Shown here piece by piece: positions 1-10,238 of a stretch of DNA of 64,000 nt. The notes below the pieces were generated by a model. It was given only the letters and a program-made list of their open reading frames with translations. It searched no databases and was not told the DNA's origin. Origin of the DNA: Symbiodinium natans (taxonomy: Eukaryota > Sar > Dinophyceae > Suessiales > Symbiodiniaceae); contig CAJNDS010000269.1 in assembly GCA_905221605.1 (NCBI GenBank), positions 822,828 to 886,827 of the forward strand, in the 5' to 3' direction. The translations under genes and the position numbers were made by a program. Positions within the stretch are counted from its first letter, which is position 1. The number at the start of each line of letters is the position of its first letter.

Positions 1-65
1 TTTAGGGTTTAGGGTTTAGGGTTTAGGGTTTAGGGTTTAGGGTTTAGGGTTTAGGGTTTAGGGTT
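1..65 (+). repeat. TTTAGGG array at the window edge
   Basis: About nine perfect heptamers, cut by the window edge. The G-rich strand reads 5' to 3' away from the left edge, which is the wrong orientation for a left chromosome end, so this is an interstitial tract like the others. Confidence 0.95.
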
Positions 66-74
66 CCCCGCCAG

Positions 75-1815
75 GCCCAAGCAATAAAGCCACCGCCCGT
101 GGTCTCGGAGAAGGCGGGATTTCAGAGGATGCAGCGATGCAACGCGAAGCCCTAAACCCTCACACCCTAATTAAGCCCTAGTTAAACCCTAATAAAGCCC
201 TAACAAAACCCTACTTAAACCCTATATTTTTCTTGGGAATTATTCTTTAATGTTGTTTATACAAAACCCAAGAGGATGTTAGACATATTTTTTCTTAAGG
301 TTCTAAGGCTTAAGGGGAGTATAGAATTAAGCCCTAAAGGTACGGTAGCTGGAAGCCTACTTCCGGTGGTTGAAGAACCGCTTCAGGATGTTTAGGATTT
401 TCGGTTTAGGGTTTATGGTGTCCAGTATTTACCCTAAACCCTAAACCCTATAAACCCTACGCACGCCCGCAGCCTCAGGACCGAAACTTTGTCGTAGACA
501 AGATGGTTGCCCATGCCGAAGAGTACGGTCCTTTGGCCTCGGGGTCTTTTGGGGTTTAGGGTTTAGGGTTTCTCAAGCACTCTTGCGCGTAAAAAGCAGT
601 GTGCGAACGAGGAATCTCGCTATTCAGGCGGAGGCCCGAAATCCGACACATGATGCTACCAAAGCTCTAACACCCCAAAACCCTAAAACCCTAGACCCTA
701 CACCCTAAACCCTAAACCCTAAGCCCCAAACATCGCATCCGAGGCATGTGGCGTCAAGTGCAGGGCTGGTTTCTGACGGAGGACCGAGACAGGCTCCTGA
801 GCCCCCACGAGGTGGGGCACCTCGGCCCCGAATCTGACAGGGTTTGGGCTTAGGGCTTAGGGTTTTGGGTTTAGGGTTGAGGGTTGAGGGTTTAGGGTTT
901 AGGCTCAGGTGTTTTGGACGTATACATCCTATAAGCTCAGGTAGTCTTCAGGCCGAGGTCATCCACCCCAAAACTCCAGACCCGAAGTTGCCAAGGCGGG
1001 ATGAGCTTTCTGAAATGATTGCGTGGGCCTTCTTCTACAAGAAGCTTGAGGACTTGAATGCTGACGAGGTAAGGCCCTCTAAGGCCTAAACCAAAACCTC
1101 CTGAGTCTCCGGGTGTAAGTGTCGCATCCATCAGGTCGCTTGGACCGAGTTTACGCGCCTCGGCAAGGATTTAGGAGTGTTTGGGGGGGTTTAGAGTTTA
1201 GGGTTTAGGGTTTAGGGTGTGTGGGGTTTAGGGTTTAGGGTGTGTGGGGTTTAGGGGTTTGGGTTTGAGGGGTTTAGGGTTTTTTGGGTACAACCTCACA
1301 CCCAGACCGCACGGCTCTCTGCAGTTGGCCTATCGGGCCCTTGCAGTGTTGACAGAACCAAGGCACGAGAAAATCAGTTCCGATGCTTGGCCACGTTGGC
1401 ATCCTTAAGTTCTGCAAGCTGTAGGGTTTAGGGTTTATAAGGGCCTTAGGGTTTTGGGGCTTCGGGTGTTAGGGTGTTAGGGTTTTGGGACCGTAAGCCC
1501 TCAGCCCTAAGCCCTAAGCCCTAAGCCCTAAACCCTAAACCCTAAACCCTAAACCCTAAACCAACCCCCCCATGTCTGAGGAGTTTCGCATGGATGAGAG
1601 CTTGCGGCCAGGCAGAACTGGGGCCGTGCCAATCAGGCCTGTGCCAGTTCGGCCATCAACTTCGGTTAGGGTGTAGGGTTTAGGGTTAGGGTTTAGGGTT
1701 TAGGCTTTAGGGTTTAGGGTGTGTGGGTGGTCTTCGCAAACCAGGGGGTTCTTTCTGCGTGGGGATCCTCGAAGGACATTGCTTTGTATTTGGAGGGTGC
1801 TTGCCGCAGAGAACC
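75..1815 (+). CDS. Unknown multi-exon gene (about ten short exons)
   Basis: I do not recognise the product. Open, protein-like segments with plausible splice edges lie at about 75-151, 349-390, 473-552, 600-660, 744-839, 952-1068, 1135-1167, 1325-1405, 1574-1665 and 1729-1815. The best defined is 952-1068: 39 codons between AG and GTAAGG, containing RDELSEMIAWAFFYKKLEDL. Others read RNFVVDKMVAHAEEYG and EEFRMDESLRPGRTG. Almost every gap between them holds a TTTAGGG or CCCTAAA tract. The exon at 744 ends directly on GGTTTGGG, so the repeat itself can act as donor. Grouping these exons into one gene is inference, and more than one gene is possible. Confidence 0.5.
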
Positions 1816-1954
1816 CTAAACCCCTAAACCCTGTGCCCCTCCCAAAACACACATCCACACTCCACCACACACCAGCACCACAAACACCACACTCCGCCCC
1901 ACACCCATGCGCTCAACTCAGCCCCCCCCCCTTCCCCCCCCCCGATACACACCC

Positions 1955-2104
1955 TGCTCCGGCTGGCCCCATGTCCCTCCTGCAAAAATGGTCCCCGTTC
2001 TGCATGACCGGCAGGAGCGTTTTCTTGTTGGGGTGCTCAGACAGACCACGATCTATAATGCAACGACCGCCCGTGCATCTACCTATCGCCACAGCTTTTT
2101 GTAG
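1955..2104 (+). CDS. Possible terminal exon
   Basis: Frame containing MVPVLHDRQERFLVGVLRQT, stopping at 2102-2104. It follows a C-rich tract (1918-1945) and may close the gene to the left. A second frame is also open here, so the call is weak. Confidence 0.25.
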   Translation, partial: CSGWPHVPPAKMVPVLHDRQERFLVGVLRQTTIYNATTARASTYRHSFL

Positions 2105-2396
2105 ATTTGATAGATTCAGGACCCCCCCCCTTCACTTCTCCTCGATATTATCGGGAAGAGCACAACTCCACTGAGGTTGGGCCGGTTCACGGCCAGAGCA
2201 GAGACTATCTCAAGCCCAGCTACACGAGCTGTCGTGACATCATAACATTACATACAATCAAAAGTATAAACAAATTTGTACAAGACAATTAGCAAAATAT
2301 GGCACACTGCAACATACAAGCACACACAACTTATAGTCAAAAGTGTAAGGCAAATTTGGCTAGACACGATTCGCAGAGCAAAGCATGACTGTGTGT
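2105..2396. other. No coding signal; AT-rich
   Basis: Contains a short C run at 2124-2132, then A/T-rich sequence. No repeat or gene seen. Confidence 0.5.
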
Positions 2397-2508
2397 CATA
2401 TGGGTGGCTGTCAAAATTATGATCCCTTTTGGGGGTACCCTAAATATTCGGTGCCGTATTATAATAGGGATCCAAAAAGGGACCATAATTTTGACAACCA
2501 CCCATATG
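2397..2508. mobile_element. Hairpin element, family J (single copy)
   Basis: Left arm CATATGGGTGGCTGTCAAAA and right arm ending in CCACCCATATG are inverted copies for about 35 bases, with a short loop. It resembles a MITE or introner but has no second copy in the window. Confidence 0.7.
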
Positions 2509-2546
2509 AGCATATACAACTCATAAATGGGCCTATAAAAAGTCAG

Positions 2547-2612
2547 GCACACGCTCGACGAGATCCATGCCCTTCACCGGCCGCTGTTGTTTTACGCAGC
2601 GGCTCACCTGAG
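2547..2612 (+). CDS. Predicted exon
   Basis: Open frame HTLDEIHALHRPLLFYAAAH after a GTCAG acceptor and ending near CTGAG. The LLFYAAAHL segment resembles an ankyrin helix, but one exon is too little to decide. Confidence 0.35.
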
Positions 2613-2838
2613 TTTTGGGAGGCCCTCAACCCGAAACCCTAAACCCTATAAGAACCCTAAGAGCCTTTAACAACAAAAAGCCCTAAACCCTAAACCTGAA
2701 CCCTCTAAGGACCCTAAGGGCCCTAAAGCCAAAAAAACACGGGGAAACATTCGAAGGACCCCTGGAAGCCTTCAACACCCAAGCACCCCTAAAAGTTCCC
2801 GGGTTTGAGGTTCTGGTTCCCGACTCTGCAGAGTGCAA

Positions 2839-3000
2839 CGCAGTTGTAGAGCAGGTAACCTTGAACCTTTTTGGGGTCATAGAATCCCCTTATAGTCCCG
2901 AAGGTCAACCTTTAGTTCCCCCTAAACCCTAAACCCTAAACCCTAAACCCCAAACCCCAAACCCCAAACCCCAAACCCCAAACCCTGTACTGGACAACTA
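2839..3000. mobile_element. Family L element carrying a telomeric array
   Basis: Left part (GTAGAGCAGGTAACCTTGAA) and right end (TACTGGACAACTA, near 2988) match the compact copy at 21653-21750. Between AACCTTTAGTTCCC and TACTGG this copy has about 55 bp of CCCTAAA and CCCCAAA units that the compact copy lacks. Confidence 0.6.
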
Positions 3001-3423
3001 GGGCAATCCGAGGTCATTCGTTCCCTGGACTTCTTGCACGGCTGCCTGCTGCTGCTTGGGCTCGGAATAAACCCTAGGCCCTAAACCCTAAGCCCTAAAC
3101 CATAAACCCTAAACCCGGGGGCTTCAAGAGTTCAGGGTTTTGGGTTTTAGTGGTTTGGCATTTTTGGCGGTGCCCCAAACCCTTCGGCTTAACAAACTGG
3201 AAAGCCTTTGGGCCAAACCATCCGAGTCCTTAGACCCACAGGTCGAGATTCCGTCACATGCTAGATCATGGTGCCCTTGACTGGTCACCAGATTTTTTCA
3301 GTTAGGGGTGCCAAAGAACAGCCTTGGGATGCACTGTCAGAGGCTTCTCTGCATCCCCTAATCCCCTAATCCCCTAAAACCTCTCAACTCTCAAGCCGCT
3401 AAACCCAAAACCTTTAAACCCTG

Positions 3424-3514
3424 CCCAAAGGCTCCTGTGTAGTACCTTTTCGGGGTCGTATACTTTAATCCCCTCTAACTCACCCAAAAAGGAACTACAT
3501 TGGAGCCTTTGGGT
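3424..3514. mobile_element. Hairpin element, family A
   Basis: Terminal inverted repeats CCCAAAGGCTCC / GGAGCCTTTGGG, with inner arms GTAGTACCTTTT and AAAAAGGAACTAC. Other copies lie at 15459, 28797 and 44626. Confidence 0.8.
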
Positions 3515-3873
3515 AAACACTAAACCCCCAGACAATCTTGGGCTGAGGATGGCCAGGGGCTTCCAGCGCGCCCACCACCAGGGGCTCAGGCTGGGCTCTC
3601 CTTCTTGTTCGTGAGGTTAAAACAAATATGAATGGGGATGTGGATTGTGTGTATGTCTGCTATTATTTGCTTAAGAACCCCCCGCGATGCGAATTCTTTC
3701 TTATAGGGAGAATGTAGGGATTATTATCTTGTATTTGTTGGTGGGGTTCTAGGGTCTAATTATTGGGTTTATGGTGTTTTGAGGGTTTGACGGGTTTCTA
3801 GGGCTTATGGGCTTGTATTGGCGGCGGGATGTTCTGGTGATAGGCGGGTGGATTGTCCTGGGCCGCATTGCAG
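3515..3873. other. No gene recognised
   Basis: Mixed-composition sequence with no convincing exon or repeat. It probably belongs to the first intron or upstream region of the hydrolase gene that follows. Confidence 0.4.
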
Positions 3874-4566
3874 TACCGTGCTAGAATCCCCGACGAGCTT
3901 GTTCTGCATCTGGAGCTAAGGGAAAGTTCGTGCGAATGAATCAAACTTCGAGCCTGAAATATGAGCTATCCTGGCTTGTGCTTTGATCTACTATTGACCT
4001 TTCTCTGCCTTTCTCTGCAGGGCAAGCTTTTCAGAAACAAGCTTGAAAGGTACCGCACAACTCAGTATCTCGAACTAGAGCCCAGACAGAGCCGTGGAAG
4101 CCTCGAGACAGGTATTGGTACCGCCTGCGGAGCGGTTTCAAAGGAATTCATTGCTTGGAATCTCCAGCGCCTCGGATGATTCAGAGGCTGCCACCCTAAA
4201 CTGCAAACTCTAAACCTCCAAAAAACCCTAAACCATAAACGTTCAACCCCGAAATCTTGAACTAAGCTCTCCTTTGAAACTCAGGAGCAGCCACTGATCT
4301 TCTTCCACGGCCGCAGATCTGCACTAGAACCCTTATAAGCCCTGATAGTAATAGCAAGCAATCATGATGAACATACTTTTCTAAGTGGCAATAGCGCTGT
4401 TATTCCAATAAGGCGTGAAATCTGCATCAGGATCATCTCACATCACCACTGCCACCACCACTTCCGCTTAACTCATACCATCACCACGACGACGGCTACT
4501 AACACTACCACTGTCTACCGCGTCTACCACTACCCTATATACGCGCCCGCGTTCCGCGTAATCGAT

Positions 4567-4598
<32 letters not shown>

Positions 4599-4935
4599 AT
4601 CCCCCCGCAAACCCTGCCCGTTAACCTTAAACACACCACGGACCAAGGGGGGGGGAGAGAGAGGAACACTCAACCTAAACCCCAAACCCCTAAAACCTAA
4701 ACGCACCAATGAACCCCGAAACCTTGACCGCTTTAACCCTGAAACGTAAACCCAGCAGGAACCACAGAGGGAGAGGGGAAACCATAAACCTAAACCCACC
4801 GTGAACCAATGGACCAAGGGGGTCAGAGTGAAAATCCTGAACTCTACAGCCTTATAACCCGAAACCCTACACCCATGAACCACAGACCATGAACCCCGGG
4901 GGGGGGGGGGGGGAACCAAAGCCCGCCGTGGGCCG

Positions 4936-4969
<34 letters not shown>

Positions 4970-5075
4970 CTGCGTGAATGCTGGCTCATATATACATGCT
5001 ACTGTACGTGTCCCCTGTCAAACCCTGAACCCTACGCCCTATAAACCCCAAACCCCAAACCCTAAACCCTAAACC

Positions 5076-5107
<32 letters not shown>

Positions 5108-6459
5108 ACCCTAAACCCTAAACCCTAAACCCTAAACCTTAACCCTGTTTTCTCTTTAAGGAATCGGCCTTGGCCTGACTCTCTACATGCCGCTTTTGCT
5201 GCGATTGGGCTCGCCGGACCAGTTCCTCTTTGAGCTGCCATGGACACTGGGCTGCTGAGTCGCGGGGGAGGGTTTAGGGTTTAGGGTTTAGGGTTTAGGG
5301 TTTAGGGCTTATAGAGATGATGTTGGTTTTTTTTTGCCATGGTTACGTAGGGTGGGCTTCAAGCGGTCCAGCCCAAGGATTTCCATGAACCCGTTTGCAG
5401 CAATCCCGTCGTCCGGTGACTACGCGCGCTGGGTGGTGGAGGTGCTGGAGCAGCATAGCCTCACGTCATGCGTCTAGGTTGCTTTTTGGGACTTTTATTT
5501 TCCTTATTTGGGTTTATAAGGGACCCTATTTTGGGTTTATAAGGGACCCTATTTTGGTTTTATAAGAGACCCTATATACAAATATTTGTCAGAGGGTTTA
5601 TGGACCAACCCCAGGCGTTGCGCTTGGGCACTCCTTTGGGTCGCTGCCTGTTGCATGGCTGCTCCGGTACAAGCCGGCGATCCTCTCCAGATGTGTGATG
5701 GCAGATCCGGCCTGAATTGGGGAGACTTGGGATGTTGCCCCCTTATACTATAGCAGTCCTTAAACAGGGATTCTAGTACTCCCCTATTACAATTCCTATT
5801 AAGGACTGTTATAGTATAAGGGGGAGCATCCCAACCGGAGATTTTCGAATGGGACAGCATGAGGTCTGATGCAAGGTGCTGCAACAGTAACCCCGACACC
5901 TCATCTTGTTTTCATCTTCAGGACTGCATGCAGAGAGCACAGAGCTTGGCAGCTTGAGCCTTTTCGCCAGGTCGATCCAGTCTGCATCTTGCTGAATCTG
6001 CCGGATGTCTGCGTGAACTTCCTGTACAAGCGACCAAGATCCCTGATGGGCGCCTTGCTGCGCGTCTTCGGCGCGCGCGAGTTTGGCATCGCCCGAACCC
6101 TCATGCGGCATTTCTTCTGGACAGACAGCGTGGTTTTCCCCGAGATGCTGCCTGAGGGCTCATCCGTGATTCTCATGGGCAAGGACAAGCTATTGCCTGC
6201 AACTTAGTAGTAGAGTAGGCAAGCTTTATGCTTTTAGGATGTTCTATAAACCCTGTATAATCCCAAAGTGTAACCTTCATTCCCTGTAGGATACTGGAGT
6301 CAAACCAAGGTGAAGGACATCTACACTACAGCTGCAAAGCTTCCTCAGCTGAAAACCCTTGTGTTAGATGGCCTGGATCATGGCCACTTCCTCGTCTGGC
6401 CGAGGGCTACTTCACAAATCGTGGAGCATGTTAACGGAGGAGTGTCAAAGACACACTGA
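3874..6459 (+). CDS. Alpha/beta hydrolase fold protein (multi-exon)
   Basis: Exons read at about 3874-3924, 4021-4111, 5161-5252, 5351-5471, 5615-5710, 5922-6198 and 6290-6459 (stop TGA 6457-6459). The frame shows the family's catalytic layout: a helix DYARWVVEVLEQHSL, then the nucleophile elbow VALGHSFGSLP, then an acidic-residue strand SSVILMGKDKLLPA, and near the C-terminus the histidine loop LVLDGLDHGHFLVW. Ser, Asp and His are therefore all present. The substrate is unknown; the family includes esterases, lipases and acyl hydrolases. The exons at 4021 and 5161 follow good pyrimidine-AG acceptors. Introns contain a TTTAGGG array (5272-5310), a 23-bp tandem repeat (5505-5580), a family C hairpin (5727-5836) and a family L element (6204-6289). 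The 5' end is not certain; the exon at 3874 may not be the first. Confidence 0.75.
4340..4970. repeat. Degenerate trinucleotide tract and homopolymers inside an intron
   Basis: 4340-4530 is a degenerate CAC/CAT/AAT-rich tract. 4567-4592 is a run of about 26 C. 4896-4912 and 4939-4969 are runs of about 15 and 31 G. No coding is seen on either strand beyond frames forced by the low complexity. Confidence 0.8.
5035..5150 (-). repeat. CCCTAAA array with a CCCTCAA block
   Basis: Perfect CCCTAAA units flank about five copies of the variant CCCTCAA, a sign of local copying within the array. It ends 10 bp before the acceptor of the exon at 5161. Confidence 0.9.
5505..5580. repeat. 23-bp tandem repeat, three copies
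   Basis: Units of the form GGTTTATAAGGGACCCTATTTT repeated with small changes, within a hydrolase intron. Confidence 0.8.
5727..5836. mobile_element. Hairpin element, family C
   Basis: Arms TTGGGATGTTGCCCCCTTAT and GTATAAGGGGGAGCATCCCAA pair at the ends, with inner pairs CAGTCCTTAA / TTAAGGACTG. It lies within a hydrolase intron. Relatives at 13786, 22703 and 58252. Confidence 0.85.
6204..6289 (+). mobile_element. Family L element forming an intron
   Basis: Starts TTAGTAGTAGAGTAGG, like the copy at 21653. The stretch between hydrolase exons 5922-6198 and 6290-6459 is essentially only this element, so it behaves as an introner (a transposable element that makes an intron). Confidence 0.6.
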
Positions 6460-6584
6460 AGACACAACGTCTCAATCTCTACACCATTCGCCAAGGCTTA
6501 AAAACAAGCTTTGAGGGCCCAGCTTCAAGACTCTGTCGAGTTTCGTGGTTGAGGGTTTAGGGTTTTGTGGCCTCTGAAGTTGGT

Positions 6585-6713
6585 TTAGGGTTTAGGGTTA
6601 GGGTTTAGGGTTTAGGGTTTAGGGTTTAGGGTTTAGGGTTTAGGGTTTAGGGTTTAGGGTTTAGGGTTTAGGGTTTAGGGTTTAGGGTTTAGGGTTTAGG
6701 GTTTAGGGTTTAG
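6585..6713 (+). repeat. TTTAGGG array, about 18 units
   Basis: Nearly perfect heptamers, 125 bp downstream of the hydrolase stop. Bounded by AGTTGG and AGTTGA, possibly a very short target duplication. Confidence 0.95.
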
Positions 6714-6778
6714 TTGAATTGGGAAGGAAGTGACTCTTGCGGCAACTCAGTGGATTCCAGCGCACCCAGCTCAGACAG

Positions 6779-6877
6779 GAGGATCCCACGCGTTCGCACC
6801 CTGCCCTCTTCGTGGCCGGGCTCGCCGCGCATCGGAAGCTGCTGGACCAGAAGCCCGCTGCGCGGCTCCCAGCTATT
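6779..6877 (+). CDS. Predicted exon
   Basis: Open frame containing PALFVAGLAAHRKLLDQKPA after a CAG acceptor, running into a CCCTAAA tract. Product unknown. Confidence 0.4.
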
Positions 6878-6956
6878 GAACCCTAAACCCTAAACCCTAA
6901 ACCCTAAACTTATTGCTCTGTGGCATCTCCTATAGGTCCTGCATGGAGGCTCCTGT

Positions 6957-7243
6957 GTTCTTTTTTTTTTTTTCTCTCTCTCTCTCTCTCTGTGTTTTTT
7001 TTAATTTATATACGGGGGCCTTATAAATGGTTGCCGCCATGACGCCCTTGTTTTGTCCTGTACGTTTGATTGTAAGGTAGTAATTAATTGTCATGATTAT
7101 GCAACGGCCCCTGTACGCCCGGAACGTATTCCACGACCGCACATATACACACCCGCGCGCTCAGCCCACGTGCACACACACACACGCCCACGCCCACCCC
7201 CACGCCCACCCACCCACACCCACACGCACGCAGCACGCACACG

Positions 7244-7276
<33 letters not shown>

Positions 7277-7545
7277 TCACAGATACTCACAGGCACTCAC
7301 AGACACTCACAGACACTCACAGACACTCACAGACACACACAGACGCACAGACACACACACAGACACATAGACTCATCCACGCACGCGCACCCCCACCCGC
7401 ACCCGCACCTGCACCCGCACTCGCACACGCGCGCACAGAGAGAGAGAGAGAGAGAGAGAGAGCACCCACAGCCAACACACACACACACACACAACAAGCA
7501 ACCACACACAACCACACACACAACCACACACAACCTACCCCGAGT
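6957..7545. repeat. Simple-repeat block: T run, CT, then CA-rich
   Basis: Poly-T and (CT)n to 7000, then from 7140 a compound tract of CA, CACG, CTCACAGA and GAGA units. Long frames over it on both strands are composition artefacts. Confidence 0.95.
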
Positions 7546-7555
7546 CGAGAGTGTG

Positions 7556-7690
7556 GAGATGTCTGTTGGTTGTATGTTGGCTGCGTGTTGGTTGCATGTT
7601 GGTTGCGTGTTGGTTATGTGTTGGTTGTGTGTTGGTTGTGTGTTGGTTGCGTGTTGGTTGTGTGTGCGTGTTGGTTGTGTGTTATCTCTT
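7556..7690 (+). repeat. 10-11 bp minisatellite (GTTGGTTGYGT)
   Basis: About twelve tandem copies with C/T and A/G variants, immediately after the CA block. Confidence 0.85.
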
Positions 7691-7710
7691 GAAGGTCTAG
7701 GGTTTAGGGG

Positions 7711-7968
7711 TTTGACGCGCGCCTGCTGAAGGCCATCAACTTCCAGGCAGGTCCCGGCTGAGTTGCTCTCACATCCTCGCTGAAAGCTTGTTGGTTCGGA
7801 GTGGCCAAGACCCCTGAACTACGAACTCCGTTCAGAATCAGGACCTCTATTTGCCGCTTACGGGTTTAGGGTTTAGGGTTTAGGGTTTAGCATGTACAGC
7901 ACTGCTTGGCAGACCACAGCCGGCTTCTCCGTTGGTGCAATAACTGCACTCGCAGCTGCAGGCCTGTG
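7711..7968 (+). CDS. Two exons of an unknown gene, hydrophobic C-terminus
   Basis: Exon 7711-7746 reads FDARLLKAINFQ and ends at a GC donor. Exon 7891-7968 starts directly after GGGTTTAG, so the last unit of a TTTAGGG array acts as acceptor. It encodes a hydrophobic tail TTAGFSVGAITALAAAGL followed by TGA, possibly a C-terminal membrane segment. Product unknown. Confidence 0.45.
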
Positions 7969-7975
7969 AAGTTGG

Positions 7976-8032
7976 GTCTAGGGTTTAGGGTTTAGGGTTT
8001 AGGGTTTAGGGTTTAGGGTTTAGGGTTTAGAG
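7976..8032 (+). repeat. TTTAGGG array
   Basis: About seven units, 8 bp after the TGA of the preceding hydrophobic exon. Confidence 0.95.
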
Positions 8033-8181
8033 TTCCATATATTGGTGAGGGTATGGACTTGGTGTCCTGTTGGGGATGAAATAGATTAGGGCATAGACTC
8101 TTCGAGGACGTCAGACGGTAATCTTCGGTGTCTTGTGTTCCCATGCTGCACAGCATGCTAGGGTTTAGGGTTGCGCACCAT

Positions 8182-8240
8182 GAACCCTAAACCCTAAACC
8201 CTGAACCCTAAACCCTAAACCCTAAACCCTAAACCCTAAG
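8182..8240 (-). repeat. CCCTAAA array
   Basis: About eight units with one CCCTGAA, leading into a pyrimidine-rich acceptor at 8251-8263. Confidence 0.95.
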
Positions 8241-8263
8241 CTGGGAGGTGTGCTTTCTTTCAG

Positions 8264-8645
8264 TGACGGCCTTTCTTTGGTGCTGGAGCGGGCCAAGGCA
8301 AGAACCGACATTTGCCTGACACGCTATGGGAAGCAGGAGTTTTGGCTTAAGGCGGTTAAGGTTTGATTTGGTAATATCGGGTATAGCAAGGCCTACCCTA
8401 AACCCTAAACCCTAAACCCTAAACCCTAAACCCTAAACCCTAAACCCTAAACCCTAAACCCTAAACCCTAAACCCTAAACCCTAAACCCATCAGAGCCTG
8501 AGTCGTACTCAGATTCTGCCGCATGCGCCTATAGGCCATCCAGGAGGCGGCGAAGCTGCAGGTCCAGGCACTGCGGGTTGAGTTGAGCATCGGTGAGGAC
8601 ACTGCGTTGCGCAATGCATTGCGCACATGGCCCATTTGGTTGATC
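8264..8645 (+). CDS. Two exons of an unknown gene
   Basis: Exon 8264-8360 follows TGCTTTCTTTCAG and ends at GTTTGA; it contains DGLSLVLERAKARTDICLTR. Exon 8535-8645 contains IQEAAKLQVQALRVELSIG and follows a CCCTAAA array (8394-8490). Helical and charged; product unknown. Confidence 0.5.
8394..8490 (-). repeat. CCCTAAA array, about 13 units
   Basis: Perfect heptamers inside the intron between exons 8264-8360 and 8535-8645. Confidence 0.95.
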
Positions 8646-8705
8646 TCCTGGCCAGGCTCGAAGTAGGTGCACGGCTGTCCTGCAAGATCGACTGCCACTG
8701 TTGCC

Positions 8706-9143
8706 ATGGCGCTCGCCCTGAAGTTGGTGGGATGCGGCGTGCTGCTGATCGCCCTGTCCTCGATGCAGCAGAGCTTCGTGCCAGCGGTGTCTGGCAAGCA
8801 AGAGGTCCCTCGCCCCGAGATCAACATGGCGAGGCCCACGGCAAGGGTCGATGGCATTGAGGCCAGTGCCCCCAGCAGCAGCATGATGCCGCTGGCGTTT
8901 GGTCTGACTCTCGGCTTGGCCATGGTGCTCCCTCAGAGGGCAATGGCCGCCACGGGCAACGAGGATGTCGGCGTCCTTCTCGACCGACTCTTCACCAAGG
9001 AGGCCCTGGGAGCCTTCGGCATCGCGGGTCTGTCTTGGAACAGCTTCTACCTCCTCTTCGGCCTCTCTGGCATCGGCGTCCTTGGCCTCGCGGTCCTCCT
9101 GACCGTCTTCTTGCCGCCCCCGCGCACCATGGCGGACAAGTGA
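8706..9143 (+). CDS. Small plastid-targeted membrane protein, copy 1
   Basis: About 145 residues from the ATG at 8706; an upstream in-frame ATG at 8667 is possible, but the hydrophobic start MALALKLVGCGVLLIALS fits a signal peptide. A transit-type region follows, then a second hydrophobic stretch (FGLTLGLAMVLPQRAMA) ending in AMA|ATG, which looks like a thylakoid processing site. The mature part contains NEDVGVLLDRLFTKEALGAF and one membrane helix SFYLLFGLSGIGVLGLAVLL. This layout suits a nuclear-encoded small subunit of a thylakoid complex, but I cannot name it. Intronless, as is usual for tandemly repeated, highly expressed dinoflagellate genes. Confidence 0.8.
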   Translation: MALALKLVGCGVLLIALSSMQQSFVPAVSGKQEVPRPEINMARPTARVDGIEASAPSSSMMPLAFGLTLGLAMVLPQRAMAATGNEDVGVLLDRLFTKEALGAFGIAGLSWNSFYLLFGLSGIGVLGLAVLLTVFLPPPRTMADK

Positions 9144-9444
9144 GAAGCTTGCTTCACCACATTTCTTCTATTCAACGTTGGGCGTGCAAGCATGAGCCTG
9201 TAGGATGGTATAGAAAATCATACGATCAGTTGGCGCATTGTGACAAAGTGGCGTTCCTGCTCAGGGGAATGTTCAGCCATGCTCTTTCTGCCCTGGTCCA
9301 GCCTGTACGTAGCAAGCTCAGCGCTCGCAGAGCCTTTCGCCTGTAGGAAGGGCTTTACCTTGGTGAGCTCATACTCGCCTGATCCCTTGGCCAGGCTCGA
9401 AGTAGGTGCACGGCTGTCCTGCAAGATCGACTGCCACTGTTGCC

Positions 9445-9882
9445 ATGGCGCTCGCCCTGAAGTTGGTGGGATGCGGCGTGCTGCTGATCGCCCTGTCCTC
9501 GATGCAGCAGAGCTTCGTGCCAGCGGTGTCTGGCAAGCAAGAGGTCCCTCGCCCCGAGATCAACATGGCGAGGCCCACGGCAAGGGTCGATGGCATTGAG
9601 GCCAGTGCCCCCAGCAGCAGCATGATGCCGCTGGCGTTTGGTCTGACTCTCGGCTTGGCCATGGTGCTCCCTCAGAGGGCAATGGCCGCCACGGGCAACG
9701 AGGATGTCGGCGTCCTTCTCGACCGACTCTTCACCAAGGAGGCCCTGGGAGCCTTCGGCATCGCGGGTCTGTCTTGGAACAGCTTCTACCTCCTCTTCGG
9801 CCTCTCTGGCATCGGCGTCCTTGGCCTCGCAGTCCTCCTGACCGTCTTCTTGCCGCCCCCGCGCACCATGGCGGACAAGTGA
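9445..9882 (+). CDS. Small plastid-targeted membrane protein, copy 2
   Basis: Identical protein to the copy at 8706, with one silent base change. The downstream sequence differs from copy 1 right after the stop codon. See copy 1 for domain layout. Confidence 0.8.
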   Translation: MALALKLVGCGVLLIALSSMQQSFVPAVSGKQEVPRPEINMARPTARVDGIEASAPSSSMMPLAFGLTLGLAMVLPQRAMAATGNEDVGVLLDRLFTKEALGAFGIAGLSWNSFYLLFGLSGIGVLGLAVLLTVFLPPPRTMADK

Positions 9883-10093
9883 AGACAAGTGAGGAGCGAC
9901 AGAACATGATGAAGATGACATGGACACTGTCGGATGATGAGTTTTCAGTACAACTAGCTACCTGCCGACATGGCCCCCGGCCTGAATAGTTGTGGTTAGA
10001 AGGAGATGTCTTACATAGTCGGGAACTGCATTTTCTCCAGCAGCACCAGGTTTCAAAAAGGGACGAATGCCAGTCACTGCAGAAGCATTGCGC

Positions 10094-10215
10094 TTGGAGC
10101 CTCATGGCTACTTCTTAGTAGGGATATATTCGGCATTTAATGGTATTTATAGTTTCCCTTGACTATGAATTGAATTATACTTCTGACTACAAGTACCCAT
10201 GAGCCTCCAAGTAGG
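10094..10215. mobile_element. Hairpin element, family I
   Basis: Ends GCTTGGAGCCTCATGGCTACT and AGTACCCATGAGCCTCCAAG are inverted copies; the inside is AT-rich. Sister copy at 36052. Confidence 0.75.
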
Positions 10216-10238
10216 ACCCCAAACCCTAAACCCTAAAC

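Larger units (their letters stand above)
8649..9883 (+). repeat. Tandem gene duplication, 739-bp period
   Basis: The block starting CCAGGCTCGAAGTAGGTGCA at 8651 recurs at 9390 and runs through the stop codon of each gene. Reading both by eye I find a single difference in about 495 bp (CTCGCGGTC against CTCGCAGTC), and it is silent. The spacer (9146-9388) is not repeated. This points to a recent duplication or to gene conversion. Confidence 0.9.

Noticed and set aside
1-65. True chromosome-end telomere at the left edge
   Set aside because: The orientation (TTTAGGG reading inward) is wrong for a left end, the tract is only 65 bp, and identical tracts occur throughout.
4530-4919. 129-codon minus-strand frame
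   Set aside because: Held open by C and G homopolymers; contains telomeric-repeat translations.
7140-7540. Coding frames with His/Thr or Cys/Val repeats
   Set aside because: Products of CA microsatellite in all frames.
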